This document shows, piece after piece, positions 1 to 8,889 of a stretch of 64,000 bases of DNA. Source of the DNA: an uncultured Candidatus Melainabacteria bacterium (GTDB taxonomy: Bacteria; Cyanobacteriota; Vampirovibrionia; Gastranaerophilales; Gastranaerophilaceae); assembly GCA_949902595.1 (NCBI GenBank), contig CATLDC010000001.1, forward strand, positions 372,001 through 436,000, read 5' to 3'. The notes beneath the pieces were generated by a model. That model made no database searches, was not told the DNA's origin, and saw only the letters and a list, made by a program, of their open reading frames with translations. Each line of letters starts with the position of its first letter. Positions within the stretch are counted from its first letter, which is position 1. A program made the position numbers and the translations under genes.

Positions 1-202
1 CAACGGATTTTTCAAAGGCGTCTTTGTACAGGTGGTTTTGGAGCTGCTCTTTTACGAGCTGTTTTTCAAACGGCCTTCCAAATGCCGGAAGCGTCCCAAT
101 TATTGCTGATGAGACCATGGAGGCGAGTACAAACCCGCTCATACCAGAGCCTTCGCTTCTGGGCATATATTGATTTCCGTTGTAAGAATATGAGTTAACC
201 AT
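1..202 (-). CDS. Hypothetical protein, N-terminal part only (runs off the window)
   Basis: The reading frame starts at ATG 202 on the minus strand, behind a weak GGAAAA Shine-Dalgarno and a TATAAT box at 230-235. It is open to the window edge, giving 67 residues. The N-terminus is polar (MVNSYSYNGNQYMPRS), followed by one hydrophobic stretch (about residues 22-40) and a charged helix beginning near FEKQLVKEQL. I do not recognise the family. The Tyr/Asn/Gly-rich start followed by a hydrophobic helix resembles in style the protein at 11530-12861, but I cannot claim homology. The C-terminus is outside the window. Confidence 0.6.
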   Translation of the reverse strand, partial: MVNSYSYNGNQYMPRSEGSGMSGFVLASMVSSAIIGTLPAFGRPFEKQLVKEQLQNHLYKDAFEKSV

Positions 203-286
203 GCACAATTTTCCAATACTACACTACTTATTATAAAACATCTTGCGGGAAAAAATTGCGCTTATTTTAATAAAACTTAACCAAAC

Positions 287-2359
287 TTAAATCAATTGCA
301 GGGCAATGCTAGGAGTCTGGTTTGCGGTGGCTAATAAAGTCGAAGCTGCCTGCTGCAATATCTGGTTTCTGATGTAGGCAGAGCTCTCCTGTGCAATGTC
401 AGCGTCTCTGATAGTTGAATTTGAAGAAATGAGATTCTCATAATGGATTGAAATTTCGTCGATTGCGCTCTCCAACCTGTTCTGCGCAGAGCCGTATTCG
501 GTTTGCTTGGCAGAAATAGAGGCAATAATTTTGTCGATTGTTTCTAAATAATTGTCATTAGATTCTCCGATGCTTCTCAGCTTGTCTAAATTTGACAGCG
601 CAAATGATGTACTGAGTGTTATTTGAGAACTTTCAGAAGAATTTATTCCGACCTGAAAAAGAATTTCTTTTGATATGTAATTGTTTTCGTCTTCATCTTG
701 AGCTGAGCCAAAATTTTTAAGAAACCCTAACTTATTTGGTTTGTATTCATAAGGTTTGGGTGTATTTGCAGCTATGGCTCCTGAGGTGCTATCCAAAGTA
801 CTACCGGTCTCTTCTTTTCCGATAAAATCTCCAACACTTGTGTTTCCTGTAGGAGTACCGGTTGAATAACTATTGATAACGGAACTACTATTTATTCCTA
901 CAAGCCCTCCGACATTCTCTTTGCCTTGTACGCTTCCTGATGCATAACAACTATTAATAACGCCACTGTTAGACCCGACTAGTCCTCCGGAATCATTATT
1001 CAGTCCTGATACATTCCCTGTTGCGTAACAATTATTGATATTACCACCATTTGCATTGAGTCCAACAAGACCTCCTGCTTTGTACGGCGCTGAAATGTCT
1101 CCTGTTGCATAGCTATTATTGATAGAAACGCCATTTTCTCCAACTAAACCGCCAGCTCTCTCTTCCCCTGTAACATTACAGCTGGAATAGCAATTATCAA
1201 TAGAAGATTTACCAGATTTTTGCATCCACCCTACTAATCCACCAGCCCTGCCTGCCGTTGCTTCAACAGTCCCGGTAGTATATGAGTTTTTAATAGTTAC
1301 TTTGTCTGGACCATAGCCTAGCAAACCTCCTACCAGGTCAAAACCTTTTACATTAGTTTTTGAGAAACATTCTGTGATTGAGAGATTGATGCCATACCCT
1401 ACCAAACCTCCTACATATTGGTGCCCTACGACTTTTCCTTTTGAGTAGCAATTAGAAATTGTATAGCTGGTAATGCGGTAAGGTTCATAATTTTCTCCAA
1501 CAAGTCCTCCAACATAGTTTTTACCATGTACGTCAACATTTTCAAGCCCAAGGTTTTTGATTGTTCCTTTTGTCATTCCAAATAGCCCTTGTATATCTTG
1601 AGTAGGCCTATTAATATACAAATTTTTTATTACATATCCGTTTCCATCAAAAGTAGCAGTAAAGTAGTTTGTTTTTCCAATCGGTATCCATCCTTCTCCG
1701 GTAGAATAAGCGCTTAAATCAATATCATTTGCTAAGACAAACTCTGTATTCTGGCCAATCTTACCATTGTTGGTCATAGTCGCTAGTTTCGCTAACTCTT
1801 CTGCTGTTGAAATTGAATATACTCCACTAGTTAATGATTCTCCTTCACTAACGCTTGCCAATGTTTTCATTGCTGATGTATCCCGCTTTTGTACTTTTAT
1901 AAGAAACTCACCTGCGACTGTCTCTTCAACTTCTTCAGCTGCACCAAACAACTTCAGCCCGTTAAACTCTGTTGTGTTATATAATCTTTCCAATTCGTCC
2001 AATCTTGCATTCACTTCAAGATTAATCGCACTCAATGAAGTCTTTCCGTATGTTCCGTTCTCCACCTGCATTGCTAAATCCCTGATTCTCGCCATGTGAC
2101 CGGACATAACCGAAAGCGAATCACTCGCTGTCGTAATCAAATCCAAACCCATTCCCGCATTGTCCAGTGCAACTTCATACGCGCTGGTTTTTGTCTCCAT
2201 CTTTCTTGAAATGGAATAATTCGCAGCATTGTCCTTCGCCCCGTTTATTTTGTATCCGGCGCTCATTCTCTGAATCGCATTGTTCAAACCACAACCCGAT
2301 TTCTTTAAATTATTCTGCACAATCATTGCAGCCAAATTAGTATTTACCGTGAGAGTCAT
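287..2359 (-). CDS. fliC: Flagellin with GLUG-repeat surface domain
   Basis: Structural subunit of the flagellar filament. Residues 1-150 are a classic flagellin D0/D1 N-terminus (TVNTNLAAMIVQNNLKKSG, RMSAGYKINGAKDNAANYSI) and the last ~120 residues are the matching C-terminus (RDADIAQESSAYIRNQILQQ). Between them, about residues 165-530, the usual D2/D3 region is replaced by eight or nine GLUG-type repeats (GGLVG followed by I-N-x-CY-x-x-G-x-V), preceded by a typical GLUG lead-in (NDIDLSA...WIPIG). Such repeats are normally found in large adhesin-like surface proteins. At 690 aa it is much longer than a minimal flagellin. I start it at ATG 2359 because GGGAG lies 6 nt upstream; an in-frame TTG at 2371 is less likely. 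A sigma70-like promoter and an HLR1-type site lie upstream. The C-terminus ends LQLI instead of the usual LL-R/G. Confidence 0.93.
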   Translation of the reverse strand: MTLTVNTNLAAMIVQNNLKKSGCGLNNAIQRMSAGYKINGAKDNAANYSISRKMETKTSAYEVALDNAGMGLDLITTASDSLSVMSGHMARIRDLAMQVENGTYGKTSLSAINLEVNARLDELERLYNTTEFNGLKLFGAAEEVEETVAGEFLIKVQKRDTSAMKTLASVSEGESLTSGVYSISTAEELAKLATMTNNGKIGQNTEFVLANDIDLSAYSTGEGWIPIGKTNYFTATFDGNGYVIKNLYINRPTQDIQGLFGMTKGTIKNLGLENVDVHGKNYVGGLVGENYEPYRITSYTISNCYSKGKVVGHQYVGGLVGYGINLSITECFSKTNVKGFDLVGGLLGYGPDKVTIKNSYTTGTVEATAGRAGGLVGWMQKSGKSSIDNCYSSCNVTGEERAGGLVGENGVSINNSYATGDISAPYKAGGLVGLNANGGNINNCYATGNVSGLNNDSGGLVGSNSGVINSCYASGSVQGKENVGGLVGINSSSVINSYSTGTPTGNTSVGDFIGKEETGSTLDSTSGAIAANTPKPYEYKPNKLGFLKNFGSAQDEDENNYISKEILFQVGINSSESSQITLSTSFALSNLDKLRSIGESNDNYLETIDKIIASISAKQTEYGSAQNRLESAIDEISIHYENLISSNSTIRDADIAQESSAYIRNQILQQAASTLLATANQTPSIALQLI

Positions 2360-2498
2360 ACAATCTCCCAAGGTCTATAACCTAGTCTACGAGCGGGTTT
2401 ACCCCCCCCTCCGACTAGCTAAAAGCATGCGGCAGCAAGGATTCGGGGCAATTGTAAATGTTTTGGTACACATATCCATAAATTCTATTTCTATACCC

Positions 2499-2527
2499 AT
2501 TATATAGCATTTGTATATACTTTTTAA
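2499..2527 (-). promoter_or_regulatory. Flagellin promoter (sigma70-like)
   Basis: On the minus strand, TTAAAA (2522-2527), a 17-bp spacer and TATAAT (2499-2504) lie about 140 nt before the flagellin ATG. This leaves a long leader. No sigma28-type TAAA/GCCGATAA element is seen. Confidence 0.5.
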
Positions 2528-2544
2528 GTCTTTTGAAAGAAAGT

Positions 2545-2562
2545 TTTACAAATGTTTACAAT
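2545..2562. promoter_or_regulatory. HLR1-like direct repeat upstream of flagellin
   Basis: TTTACAAA TG TTTACAAT: two 8-mers at a 10-bp period, a perfect match to the cyanobacterial HLR1 consensus bound by the response regulator RpaB. It ends 17 bp upstream of the -35 box, a position suited to activation. Confidence 0.55.
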
Positions 2563-2574
2563 GAATATAGTAGT

Positions 2575-3486
2575 TTATTTCCCATGCGGGTGCGCAGTTT
2601 CGTAAACGTCTTTCATGTGTTTCATGGATACATGGGTGTAGATCTGGGTGTTTGAGATACCGGCATGGCCGAGGAGCTCCTGAACGACTCTCAGGTCTGC
2701 GCCGTTTTCGATTAGCTTTGTTGCAAAGCTGTGGCGGAAAACGTGCGGGGTGACTTTTTTAGGGAGCTCGATTTTGTCCACAATCTCGTTTATTACCCGT
2801 CTTATTATTTTGTTCTGGAGTCTGAATCCGGTTTTGTTAATGAAAAGCGGGGTTTTGTCGTCGATTTCTCCAGTGTTGTACCCCGGTGCAATGAGTTTGC
2901 GCGCGGAATTGATGTACTGAATAAGGTAGCCTTTTGCTCTGTCTGAAATCAGTACGATTCTTTCTTTTGCGCCTTTACCGAAAACTCTTATCTCGTTTTC
3001 TTCGATATTAAGGTCGCCGAAGTTGAGGTTGCTGAGTTCTGAAATACGCATTCCTGTTGCCCATAAGAGTTCCAGAATTACTCTGTTTCTGAACCCTGCC
3101 GGTGTTTCAATCTTGACGTTATTCAGGATTTGTTCAACTTCTTCTGGTGTCAGGAATTTAGGCAGTGACTTCGGTCTTTTTGGCGCGTTCAGTGAGATAG
3201 CCGGGTTTGAGTCGATATATCTTTCTCTGAACAGGAATTTGTAGAAGGTTCGGATTGAGGCTGTTTTGCGTGCAACCGTTGTTTTTTTGTAGTCGAATCT
3301 CTGGATAAAGTGCAGGTATTCTCTTAGTTTATTAAAATCGACATCAATGCAGCTTACATTATCGAGCCAGAGAATGAAGCTCACCACATCGGAGCAGTAT
3401 GCGCTAAGTGTGTGTTCAGAAAAATTCTTTTCCACGCTTAAATATGTCTTAAAGCCCTCTATATACTGTTTTGACAGTGTGTCCAA
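2575..3486 (-). CDS. Tyrosine recombinase, XerC/XerD family
   Basis: Site-specific recombinase that would resolve chromosome dimers at dif. The 303-aa length is normal for Xer proteins. All catalytic residues are visible: R147 (ATGMRISEL), K171 (GKGAKER), H248 and R251 (PHVFRHSF), H274 (LLGHAG) and the nucleophile Y283 (IYTHV). Residues 1-95 form the SAM-like core-binding domain. The start is a TTG at 3486 with AAAGG about 10 nt upstream; no closer ATG exists. No integrase-type neighbours, att repeats or tRNA are adjacent, so a housekeeping Xer role is more likely than a mobile integrase. XerC and XerD cannot be told apart from the sequence alone. Confidence 0.9.
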   Translation of the reverse strand: MDTLSKQYIEGFKTYLSVEKNFSEHTLSAYCSDVVSFILWLDNVSCIDVDFNKLREYLHFIQRFDYKKTTVARKTASIRTFYKFLFRERYIDSNPAISLNAPKRPKSLPKFLTPEEVEQILNNVKIETPAGFRNRVILELLWATGMRISELSNLNFGDLNIEENEIRVFGKGAKERIVLISDRAKGYLIQYINSARKLIAPGYNTGEIDDKTPLFINKTGFRLQNKIIRRVINEIVDKIELPKKVTPHVFRHSFATKLIENGADLRVVQELLGHAGISNTQIYTHVSMKHMKDVYETAHPHGK

Positions 3487-3572
3487 AATCCAAACCTTTC
3501 AGAAGTCTGATTTACTTTCTACTAAACTTATTATACAATAGTATGGGAAAAGTTTGAAGCAGTAAAAGAAAT

Positions 3573-3833
3573 ATGAATATTTTTAAGACATTTGAAACAT
3601 TCTTAAAAGAGCCCCTTAGCATTTTAAGGGACAATTTTATTCAGATAGTCAGCATTCAAACCGAAAACATCTTCGAAAACAAGCCATCAATAGATGTCAG
3701 TCTAATGAAGAACAAAGCTCAGCTTACTGTGGTAAACAACGAAAAGGTTTATAACTTGCTTTCAATCGCCCAGCACAGGGCGGAGGTAAAACGCAAGCAA
3801 CAAAAAGAGGTGGAAGAAAGTGAAACAGCTTAA
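3573..3833 (+). CDS. Small conserved-position protein upstream of engB
   Basis: An 86-aa acidic/basic soluble protein that I do not recognise. It has no signal peptide or membrane segment. The C-terminal 25 residues are a charged helix (HRAEVKRKQQKEVEESE). Its last 14 bases overlap the start of engB, so the two are translationally coupled and probably co-transcribed. An AT-rich stretch with TATACA (3532-3537) could be the -10 box. Confidence 0.7.
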   Translation: MNIFKTFETFLKEPLSILRDNFIQIVSIQTENIFENKPSIDVSLMKNKAQLTVVNNEKVYNLLSIAQHRAEVKRKQQKEVEESETA

Positions 3834-4392
3834 TGCAAATTTCATAATCAGCGCAGAAAAGCTTTCGCAGTGTCCGGATTTCCAGCTTCCAGAGTTCCCG
3901 CTTCTCGGGAGGTCAAATGTCGGAAAGTCCTCTTTTATCAATGCGCTTTGCAATAACAAAAAGATTGCAAAAACCTCCAACACGCCGGGGAAGACAAGGC
4001 TCATTAACTTTTTCAATTTTTCAGATAAGTTCACAATCGCGGACTTGCCGGGCTACGGGTACGCAAAAGTTTCCAAAGAAGCGCAGGCAAAGTGGCAAAA
4101 GTATCTGGAAGAATACCTGCTCAACCGAAAGCAGATAAAGTCATTGATACAGTTTATCGACGCAAGGCACGAAATCCAGAAGAACGATTTTCAGATGCGT
4201 GAGTGGGTGGAAAACTACAATTTGCCAATCTTTACGGTCGTGACAAAGATTGATTATGTGCCAAAAGGCAAGGTAAGTAAGGTGCTTGCAGATGTTAAGA
4301 AGAGTTTTTCAGGTGAGGTGTTGCCTTTTAGCTCTGCTGACAGGCGGTATTGTGAAGATACAATTGCATATTTGTTAGATTTATGTCAATAA
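3820..4392 (+). CDS. engB: Ribosome biogenesis GTP-binding protein EngB/YsxC
   Basis: Essential small GTPase that assists late assembly of the 50S subunit. G-motifs are intact: G1 GRSNVGKS (30-37), G2 region TPGKT (about 55), G3 DLPGYG (75-80), G4 TKID (142-145) and a G5-like SSAD near the C-terminus. The length of 190 aa is typical. The GTG start at 3820 is chosen because AGAGGTGG sits just upstream inside the preceding gene and because EngB proteins begin just before this point. It overlaps the upstream small gene by 14 bp. Confidence 0.95.
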   Translation: MKQLNANFIISAEKLSQCPDFQLPEFPLLGRSNVGKSSFINALCNNKKIAKTSNTPGKTRLINFFNFSDKFTIADLPGYGYAKVSKEAQAKWQKYLEEYLLNRKQIKSLIQFIDARHEIQKNDFQMREWVENYNLPIFTVVTKIDYVPKGKVSKVLADVKKSFSGEVLPFSSADRRYCEDTIAYLLDLCQ

Positions 4393-4407
4393 TTAATTAT
4401 ATGAGGG

Positions 4408-5340
4408 ATGCTAGTGTTTAGAATTGCAGATAAAACGGATTTAAATCAAATATCATTGACAGGCGTGAGGTCTCTTTTGCTTTTGAGTTCTTTAATGAAG
4501 AATCCTATGTCTCTTGACGAGATTAAGGCCAAGTTCATTGAATACGGCATTATGGAGCAGTCTCATTCCAATGATATAATAAGAATCGACCTCAACACTC
4601 TTCGTACAATGGGTTGCGAGATTACAAGAGCAAGTGCCAAGACCGGTTACAAGTATGTCTTATTAAAGCACCCGTTCTCATTTGACATTACACCTGAAGA
4701 GATGTCGCTTTTCAAAAAAGTGTACAAAAAGATAAAAGACCGTGCCAATATCAGGACTCTTATTGAGTATGATACTTTGTTTAAGAAGCTTGCAAGCCAT
4801 GTTACTGATAACGATATAAAAGAAGAACTCTACGGTATCTCGGCTCTGAAATATTTCAACATTGATTTTATAAACGAGCTTGACAACGATTGCAATGAGA
4901 ACAAAATTCTAAAGCTGATTTATCAAAAGCCTGACATGGAAGAGTCTGAAAAAGAAGTTCTGGCGCAAAAAATCGTGTTCCAGAATGACAAGATTTATCT
5001 TTACGGGTTTGATATTGCAAAAAGAGAAGCTGTTGTACTTAACATATCAAGAATTAAATCAATCATTGCAAGAATGCTAAACGACGGCGGGATTGAAGTT
5101 AAGACAACCCATATCAAATTCTTCATCAAGAATACTGATATCAACGCCTTGGAAGACGGTGAAACGATTGTTGAACAGCAGGACAATGGCTGTATTGTAG
5201 AGGGTAAGTATCATAACGAATTTGTTGCAGCGCAAAGGATATTATCTTTTGGCCCGAACTGTACTGTGCTTGAGCCGCAGGAGTTTAGGGAAATGATTAT
5301 ACGGAAACTTTTAGAGATGAGGACAAATTATAATGGCTAA
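4408..5340 (+). CDS. WYL-domain transcriptional regulator (first of a pair)
   Basis: A 310-aa protein with an N-terminal helix-turn-helix (LLLLSSLMKNPMSLDEIKAKF) and a C-terminal half resembling a WYL ligand-binding domain (KIYLYGFDIAKREAVVLNISRIKSI). It stands in tandem with a second WYL protein and the genes overlap by 8 bp, the arrangement of PafB/PafC-type heteromeric regulators. The ligand and targets are unknown; PafBC controls DNA-damage genes in actinobacteria, but no target is identifiable here. Start choice: ATG 4408 has GAGGG directly adjacent, too close for normal initiation, while GTG 4414 in the same frame has it at 6 nt and may be the true start. Confidence 0.75.
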   Translation: MLVFRIADKTDLNQISLTGVRSLLLLSSLMKNPMSLDEIKAKFIEYGIMEQSHSNDIIRIDLNTLRTMGCEITRASAKTGYKYVLLKHPFSFDITPEEMSLFKKVYKKIKDRANIRTLIEYDTLFKKLASHVTDNDIKEELYGISALKYFNIDFINELDNDCNENKILKLIYQKPDMEESEKEVLAQKIVFQNDKIYLYGFDIAKREAVVLNISRIKSIIARMLNDGGIEVKTTHIKFFIKNTDINALEDGETIVEQQDNGCIVEGKYHNEFVAAQRILSFGPNCTVLEPQEFREMIIRKLLEMRTNYNG

Positions 5341-6190
5341 ACTGTCTTTAAAAAAGAACATATCTTCTATGCAGGTTATCAAGACTCTGCAAATGCTTCT
5401 TCAGGGTAACTTCACTATGAACGAGCTTATTGAAAAACTCAATGCAGAAGAAAGCGAGCCAATATTCAATAACAGCGTTATAAGCAAGTACATCAACACT
5501 TGCAGGATTTGCGGCATTGATATTCCGAAGATTCATAACAAGTACTTTGTTGCGAGTATGCCTTTCGGCTTAGAACTTACGATTAATGATATAAACCTGC
5601 TTGAAAACTTTCAAAATGTTGTCCGCGGTGAGATGACGAGCCGTTACAACAAGATTTTTGATAATTTTCTGGACAAGCTGAATAGATTCTCAAACAAAAA
5701 GATTGCAAGGGTTGAGAAGGATTCACATCAGGCTTCCACAGAACTTTTTGAGCGCGCGGTTTATGAAAAGAGAAAAATCAAACTCATGTTCAAAAACAGG
5801 ATTGAGCTCGTGTGTATTCCGGTTAAGATAATTGACGGCAAGACAAGGACTTTGTTCCATGTTAACTGCAATGGCAAAGACCGTATGATAGGCACAGAAA
5901 GAGTCTCCGGTATTGAGGTTCTTAGCGAGAAGTTTGTTAAAAACCATGATGAAAAGTCAGTGCTGTTTATCCTCAAAGGTACTCTAGCGCAGAGATACAA
6001 ACTTAGAGAAAACGAACACATTGTTAACCCGTATGACGGTGAGAGCATGACCGTTTCAAACGAGAACAAGCACATTCTGTTTTCAAGATTGCTTAGATAC
6101 GACAAGTACTGCGAAGTGGTTACTCCAAAACCTTATAGAGAAGAAATGTGCCAGCTTATAGACGACATGCTTAGCAATTACGGGGTGTAG
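5333..6190 (+). CDS. WYL-domain transcriptional regulator (second of a pair)
   Basis: A 285-aa partner of the preceding gene. The N-terminal region (MQVIKTLQMLLQGNFTMNELIEKL) is a winged-helix-like DNA-binding domain. Residues about 145-220 form a WYL-type domain (RAVYEKRKIKLMFKNRIELV, then IPVKIIDGKTRTLFHV and ERVSGIEVL). The ATG at 5333 overlaps the stop of the first WYL gene, so the pair is surely co-translated. coaX follows after 4 bp, which puts both regulators and coaX, and perhaps engB upstream, in one operon. Confidence 0.75.
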   Translation: MAKLSLKKNISSMQVIKTLQMLLQGNFTMNELIEKLNAEESEPIFNNSVISKYINTCRICGIDIPKIHNKYFVASMPFGLELTINDINLLENFQNVVRGEMTSRYNKIFDNFLDKLNRFSNKKIARVEKDSHQASTELFERAVYEKRKIKLMFKNRIELVCIPVKIIDGKTRTLFHVNCNGKDRMIGTERVSGIEVLSEKFVKNHDEKSVLFILKGTLAQRYKLRENEHIVNPYDGESMTVSNENKHILFSRLLRYDKYCEVVTPKPYREEMCQLIDDMLSNYGV

Positions 6191-6194
6191 CTAA

Positions 6195-6947
6195 ATGCTT
6201 CTTGCTGTTGATATCGGAAATACCAATATTACACTGGGGGTTTTTGAAAACGAAAGCATACTGGAAACTTTCAGGCTCGCATCCGATAGAGAACTGCCGG
6301 AAGAAGAGTACGAAATCTTGCTTCACACACTTTTCAAAAAATACGATATTGACGGCTGCATAATTGCATCTGTGGTGGATGAACTTAATAAAACATTCAA
6401 AACCGCTGTGGATAATGTGTTCCACATTGATTCTATGCTTTTATCAGATAAACTCAATCTTGGAATAAAATTAAAACTCAAAAACCCGAAAGAAGCAGGT
6501 GCTGACAGGGTTGCAAACGCCTGCGGAGCTTATATGCTCTATTCAAAGCCTGCAATAATTGTTGATTTGGGAACAGCTACAACCTTTGATATTATTGATA
6601 AAAACGGAGATTTTGTGGGTGGCGTGATAATGCCGGGTCTGAATCTGCAATTCAGGGCGCTTAACAGTAACACTTCAAAACTCCCGAGAATAGAGGCTGA
6701 CACAGTTGATAAAGCTATCGGGGATTGCACGGCAGACGCAATACTTTCAGGGGTGATAAGAGGTTCTGCGTGCGCAATTGAGGGGCTGATTAGCCAGTGT
6801 GAGGCAGAGCTCGGTGAAAAGGCGGTGATTGTGGCAACTGGCGGATACAGCCAGCTGATTTCAAAATACATGAGCCGCGGGTTCGACTATGTTAACCCGT
6901 ATTTGACGCTTGAGGGGCTGAGATTTTTGTATGAGTTGAATAAATAG
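6195..6947 (+). CDS. coaX: Type III pantothenate kinase
   Basis: Catalyses the first step of CoA synthesis, pantothenate + ATP to 4'-phosphopantothenate. Family motifs: phosphate-binding DIGNTN (6-11), AGADRVANACGAY (101-113), DLGTATTFD (124-132) and GGVIMPG. The 250-aa length is normal. Type III enzymes lack feedback inhibition by CoA and use a monovalent cation. It is the last gene of the operon that contains the WYL pair and is convergent with parDE, 7 bp away. coaD, the fourth-step enzyme, lies far off at 58209. Confidence 0.96.
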   Translation: MLLAVDIGNTNITLGVFENESILETFRLASDRELPEEEYEILLHTLFKKYDIDGCIIASVVDELNKTFKTAVDNVFHIDSMLLSDKLNLGIKLKLKNPKEAGADRVANACGAYMLYSKPAIIVDLGTATTFDIIDKNGDFVGGVIMPGLNLQFRALNSNTSKLPRIEADTVDKAIGDCTADAILSGVIRGSACAIEGLISQCEAELGEKAVIVATGGYSQLISKYMSRGFDYVNPYLTLEGLRFLYELNK

Positions 6948-6954
6948 CAGGGTG

Positions 6955-7257
6955 TTAGAGCAGAGAACAAATATCTTGATATGCTGTTAATACTCTAAGC
7001 ACTCTCAATGTTTTGTTGTCAATTACTCTGTAGACAATCAGATAGTTCTTTTTAACGATGTAGAATTTTACATCCAAATAAGTAAAATCTTCTCTGGCTC
7101 TTCCAAGATTAGGGTGTTGGCATAGAGTTCCAAATGTTTTATTGAGCAATTTTACCAGTTTAGCCGCTGCACTTTTATTGTCTCGGGCAATAAAATCTGA
7201 AATCAATTCAATGTCTTTAAATGCCTTGCTTGTAATTTCAAGTTCTAAATTATTCAT
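6955..7257 (-). CDS. parE: RelE/ParE-family toxin
   Basis: A 100-aa protein with the RelE/ParE fold signature: an N-terminal helix-rich half (SKAFKDIELISDFIARDN), a central HPNLGRAREDFTYLDVKFYIV and a C-terminal YRVIDNKTLRVLRVLTAYQDI. ParE-type toxins poison DNA gyrase, RelE types cleave mRNA; sequence alone does not settle which. Its start overlaps the antitoxin gene by 8 bp. Antitoxin precedes toxin, the usual ParDE order. Confidence 0.88.
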   Translation of the reverse strand: MNNLELEITSKAFKDIELISDFIARDNKSAAAKLVKLLNKTFGTLCQHPNLGRAREDFTYLDVKFYIVKKNYLIVYRVIDNKTLRVLRVLTAYQDICSLL

Positions 7258-7486
7258 ATTTTTTTATCAATTTTTCCATAGCCGAATGACCGTCTAATAT
7301 TACGGTATCATTCCAACCCTCTTCTATGTCTTTGTTGAATTGCGCGAGTCTTTCCTGTGAAATGCCTTCCTTTGAAGCAAGCAGCCTCAATGCCTCTCTA
7401 ACAACTTCGCTTACCGAATTATATAGCCCTGATGCGACTTTGTCCTGCACAAATTTTTCTAATGTTGGTGTTAAAGATATGTTCAT
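7250..7486 (-). CDS. parD: ParD/CopG-like antitoxin
   Basis: A 78-aa ribbon-helix-helix protein. The N-terminal strand (MNISLTPTLEKFVQDKV) and helices (YNSVSEVVREALRLLASKE) are the canonical ParD DNA-binding module; the acidic C-terminal tail would wrap the toxin. AGAGGC precedes the ATG. ParD normally represses its own promoter, so operator sequence should lie within the AT-rich 7487-7560 region, where TATAAA-like boxes are present. The module fills the gap between two convergent or tandem housekeeping genes, consistent with a horizontally spread insertion. Confidence 0.88.
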   Translation of the reverse strand: MNISLTPTLEKFVQDKVASGLYNSVSEVVREALRLLASKEGISQERLAQFNKDIEEGWNDTVILDGHSAMEKLIKKYE

Positions 7487-7583
7487 GTAATGCCTCTTTT
7501 ATAACAATATATGCCTTTATAATAACAAACTTTGTCATAAATTTCAATCGGGCAATTTTGTTTTATAACACCAACTTTACATT

Positions 7584-7612
7584 TTGCATTTCTCCCGGAT
7601 TTCAAATATAAT
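7584..7612 (+). promoter_or_regulatory. glyA promoter
   Basis: TTGCAT (7584-7589), a 17-bp spacer and TATAAT (7607-7612) precede AGGGAGG and the glyA ATG. A single HLR1-like half (TTTACATT, 7576-7583) abuts the -35 box. Confidence 0.6.
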
Positions 7613-7642
7613 TTAAAAAGAATTTGATATAGGGAGGTAGAT

Positions 7643-8878
7643 ATGAACTTAGATAAAGTTAGAGAAACAGACGCAGATATTGCTCTGTATATTGAGGAAG
7701 AACTCAAAAGACAGCAAAACACAATTGAACTTATCGCAAGTGAAAACTTTACCTCCGAAGCCGTAATGCAGGCCTGCGGCAGCGTTCTCACTAACAAATA
7801 CGCAGAAGGCAAACCTCATAAACGCTACTATAACGGGTGCGAAATTGTTGATAAAGTGGAAGAACTTGCGCAAAAACGAGCTTGCGAATTGTTCGGGATG
7901 GCACACGCAAACGTACAGCCACATTCGGGAGCACAGGCTAACATGGCTGTGTTTGCAGCACTTCTGAAATGCGGTGACAGAGTTCTCGGAATGGACCTGT
8001 CTAACGGCGGACACTTGAGCCACGGCTCACCGGTGAACTTCTCTGGCATGTACTTTGATGTGAAAAGCTATGGTGTTGACGAAAACGGAAACATTGATTA
8101 CGAAGATGTTAGAAAAATGGCACTTGAGCATAAACCAAAACTCATTATCTGCGGTGCTTCTAACTACTCAAAAATAATAGATTTCAAAAAGTTCAGAGAA
8201 ATTGCAGACGAAGTCGGAGCAATCCTTCTTGCAGATATTGCACACATCGCAGGGCTCGTAGCCGGCGGTGTCCACCCGTCTCCTGCGGGTTATGCGCAGA
8301 TTGTAACAACAACTACCCACAAGACCTTGAGGGGCCCGAGAGGCGGGATTATAATGTGTGATGAAGAGTACGCGCTTGCGATTGACAAGGCTGTTTTCCC
8401 GGGGATTCAGGGTGGGCCTCTTGAACACATCATTGCTGGTAAAGCGGTTGCACTCAAGGAAGCTTTGTCTCCTGAGTTTAAGGAATACGCAAAGCAGATT
8501 GTGAAGAACGCAAAAGCAATGGCTCAAGGGCTTATTGACAACGGAATGGAAATCGTGGGCGGGATGACTGAAAACCACCTCATGACTCTTGATTTGAGAA
8601 AGACTGGCAAAACCGGAAAGGACATGGCAAATGTTCTGGAAAGAGTGGGTATTACTGCAAACAAGAACACCGTTCCTAACGATCCTCAAAGCCCGTTTGT
8701 GACAAGCGGCATAAGATTGGGCGCAGCTGCAATGACCACAAGAGGGTTCAAAGAAGAGGATATGAAAGAAGTTGCAAGGATTATATCAGAGGCGATAAAG
8801 CAGTCTGACAACGAGCAAGCGCTCGAAATTTTGAGACAGGCTTCGCTTGAGCTTTGCAAAAAATATCCGCTGTATTAA
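7643..8878 (+). CDS. glyA: Serine hydroxymethyltransferase
   Basis: PLP enzyme converting serine + THF to glycine + 5,10-methylene-THF, the main source of one-carbon units. The 411-aa length fits. Motifs: [11 protein letters not shown] near the N-terminus, [21 protein letters not shown], and the PLP-lysine motif [14 protein letters not shown] (around residue 230). A strong AGGGAGG precedes the start. The downstream transferase gene follows after 11 bp and is probably co-transcribed. Confidence 0.97.
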   Translation: MNLDKVRETDADIALYIEEELKRQQNTIELIASENFTSEAVMQACGSVLTNKYAEGKPHKRYYNGCEIVDKVEELAQKRACELFGMAHANVQPHSGAQANMAVFAALLKCGDRVLGMDLSNGGHLSHGSPVNFSGMYFDVKSYGVDENGNIDYEDVRKMALEHKPKLIICGASNYSKIIDFKKFREIADEVGAILLADIAHIAGLVAGGVHPSPAGYAQIVTTTTHKTLRGPRGGIIMCDEEYALAIDKAVFPGIQGGPLEHIIAGKAVALKEALSPEFKEYAKQIVKNAKAMAQGLIDNGMEIVGGMTENHLMTLDLRKTGKTGKDMANVLERVGITANKNTVPNDPQSPFVTSGIRLGAAAMTTRGFKEEDMKEVARIISEAIKQSDNEQALEILRQASLELCKKYPLY

Positions 8879-8889
8879 AGGAAACTAGA

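Noticed and set aside
2360-2371. Upstream TTG start for flagellin adding four residues
   Set aside because: Flagellins start at M-x-L-x-V-N-T-N and the SD is placed for ATG 2359.
2575-3486. Xer recombinase as evidence of an integrated element
   Set aside because: No att duplication, adjacent tRNA or cargo genes; length and motifs fit a housekeeping XerC/D.
8168-8689. Minus-strand 173-codon frame inside glyA
   Set aside because: Antisense to the SHMT active-site region; composition is that of a reverse complement.
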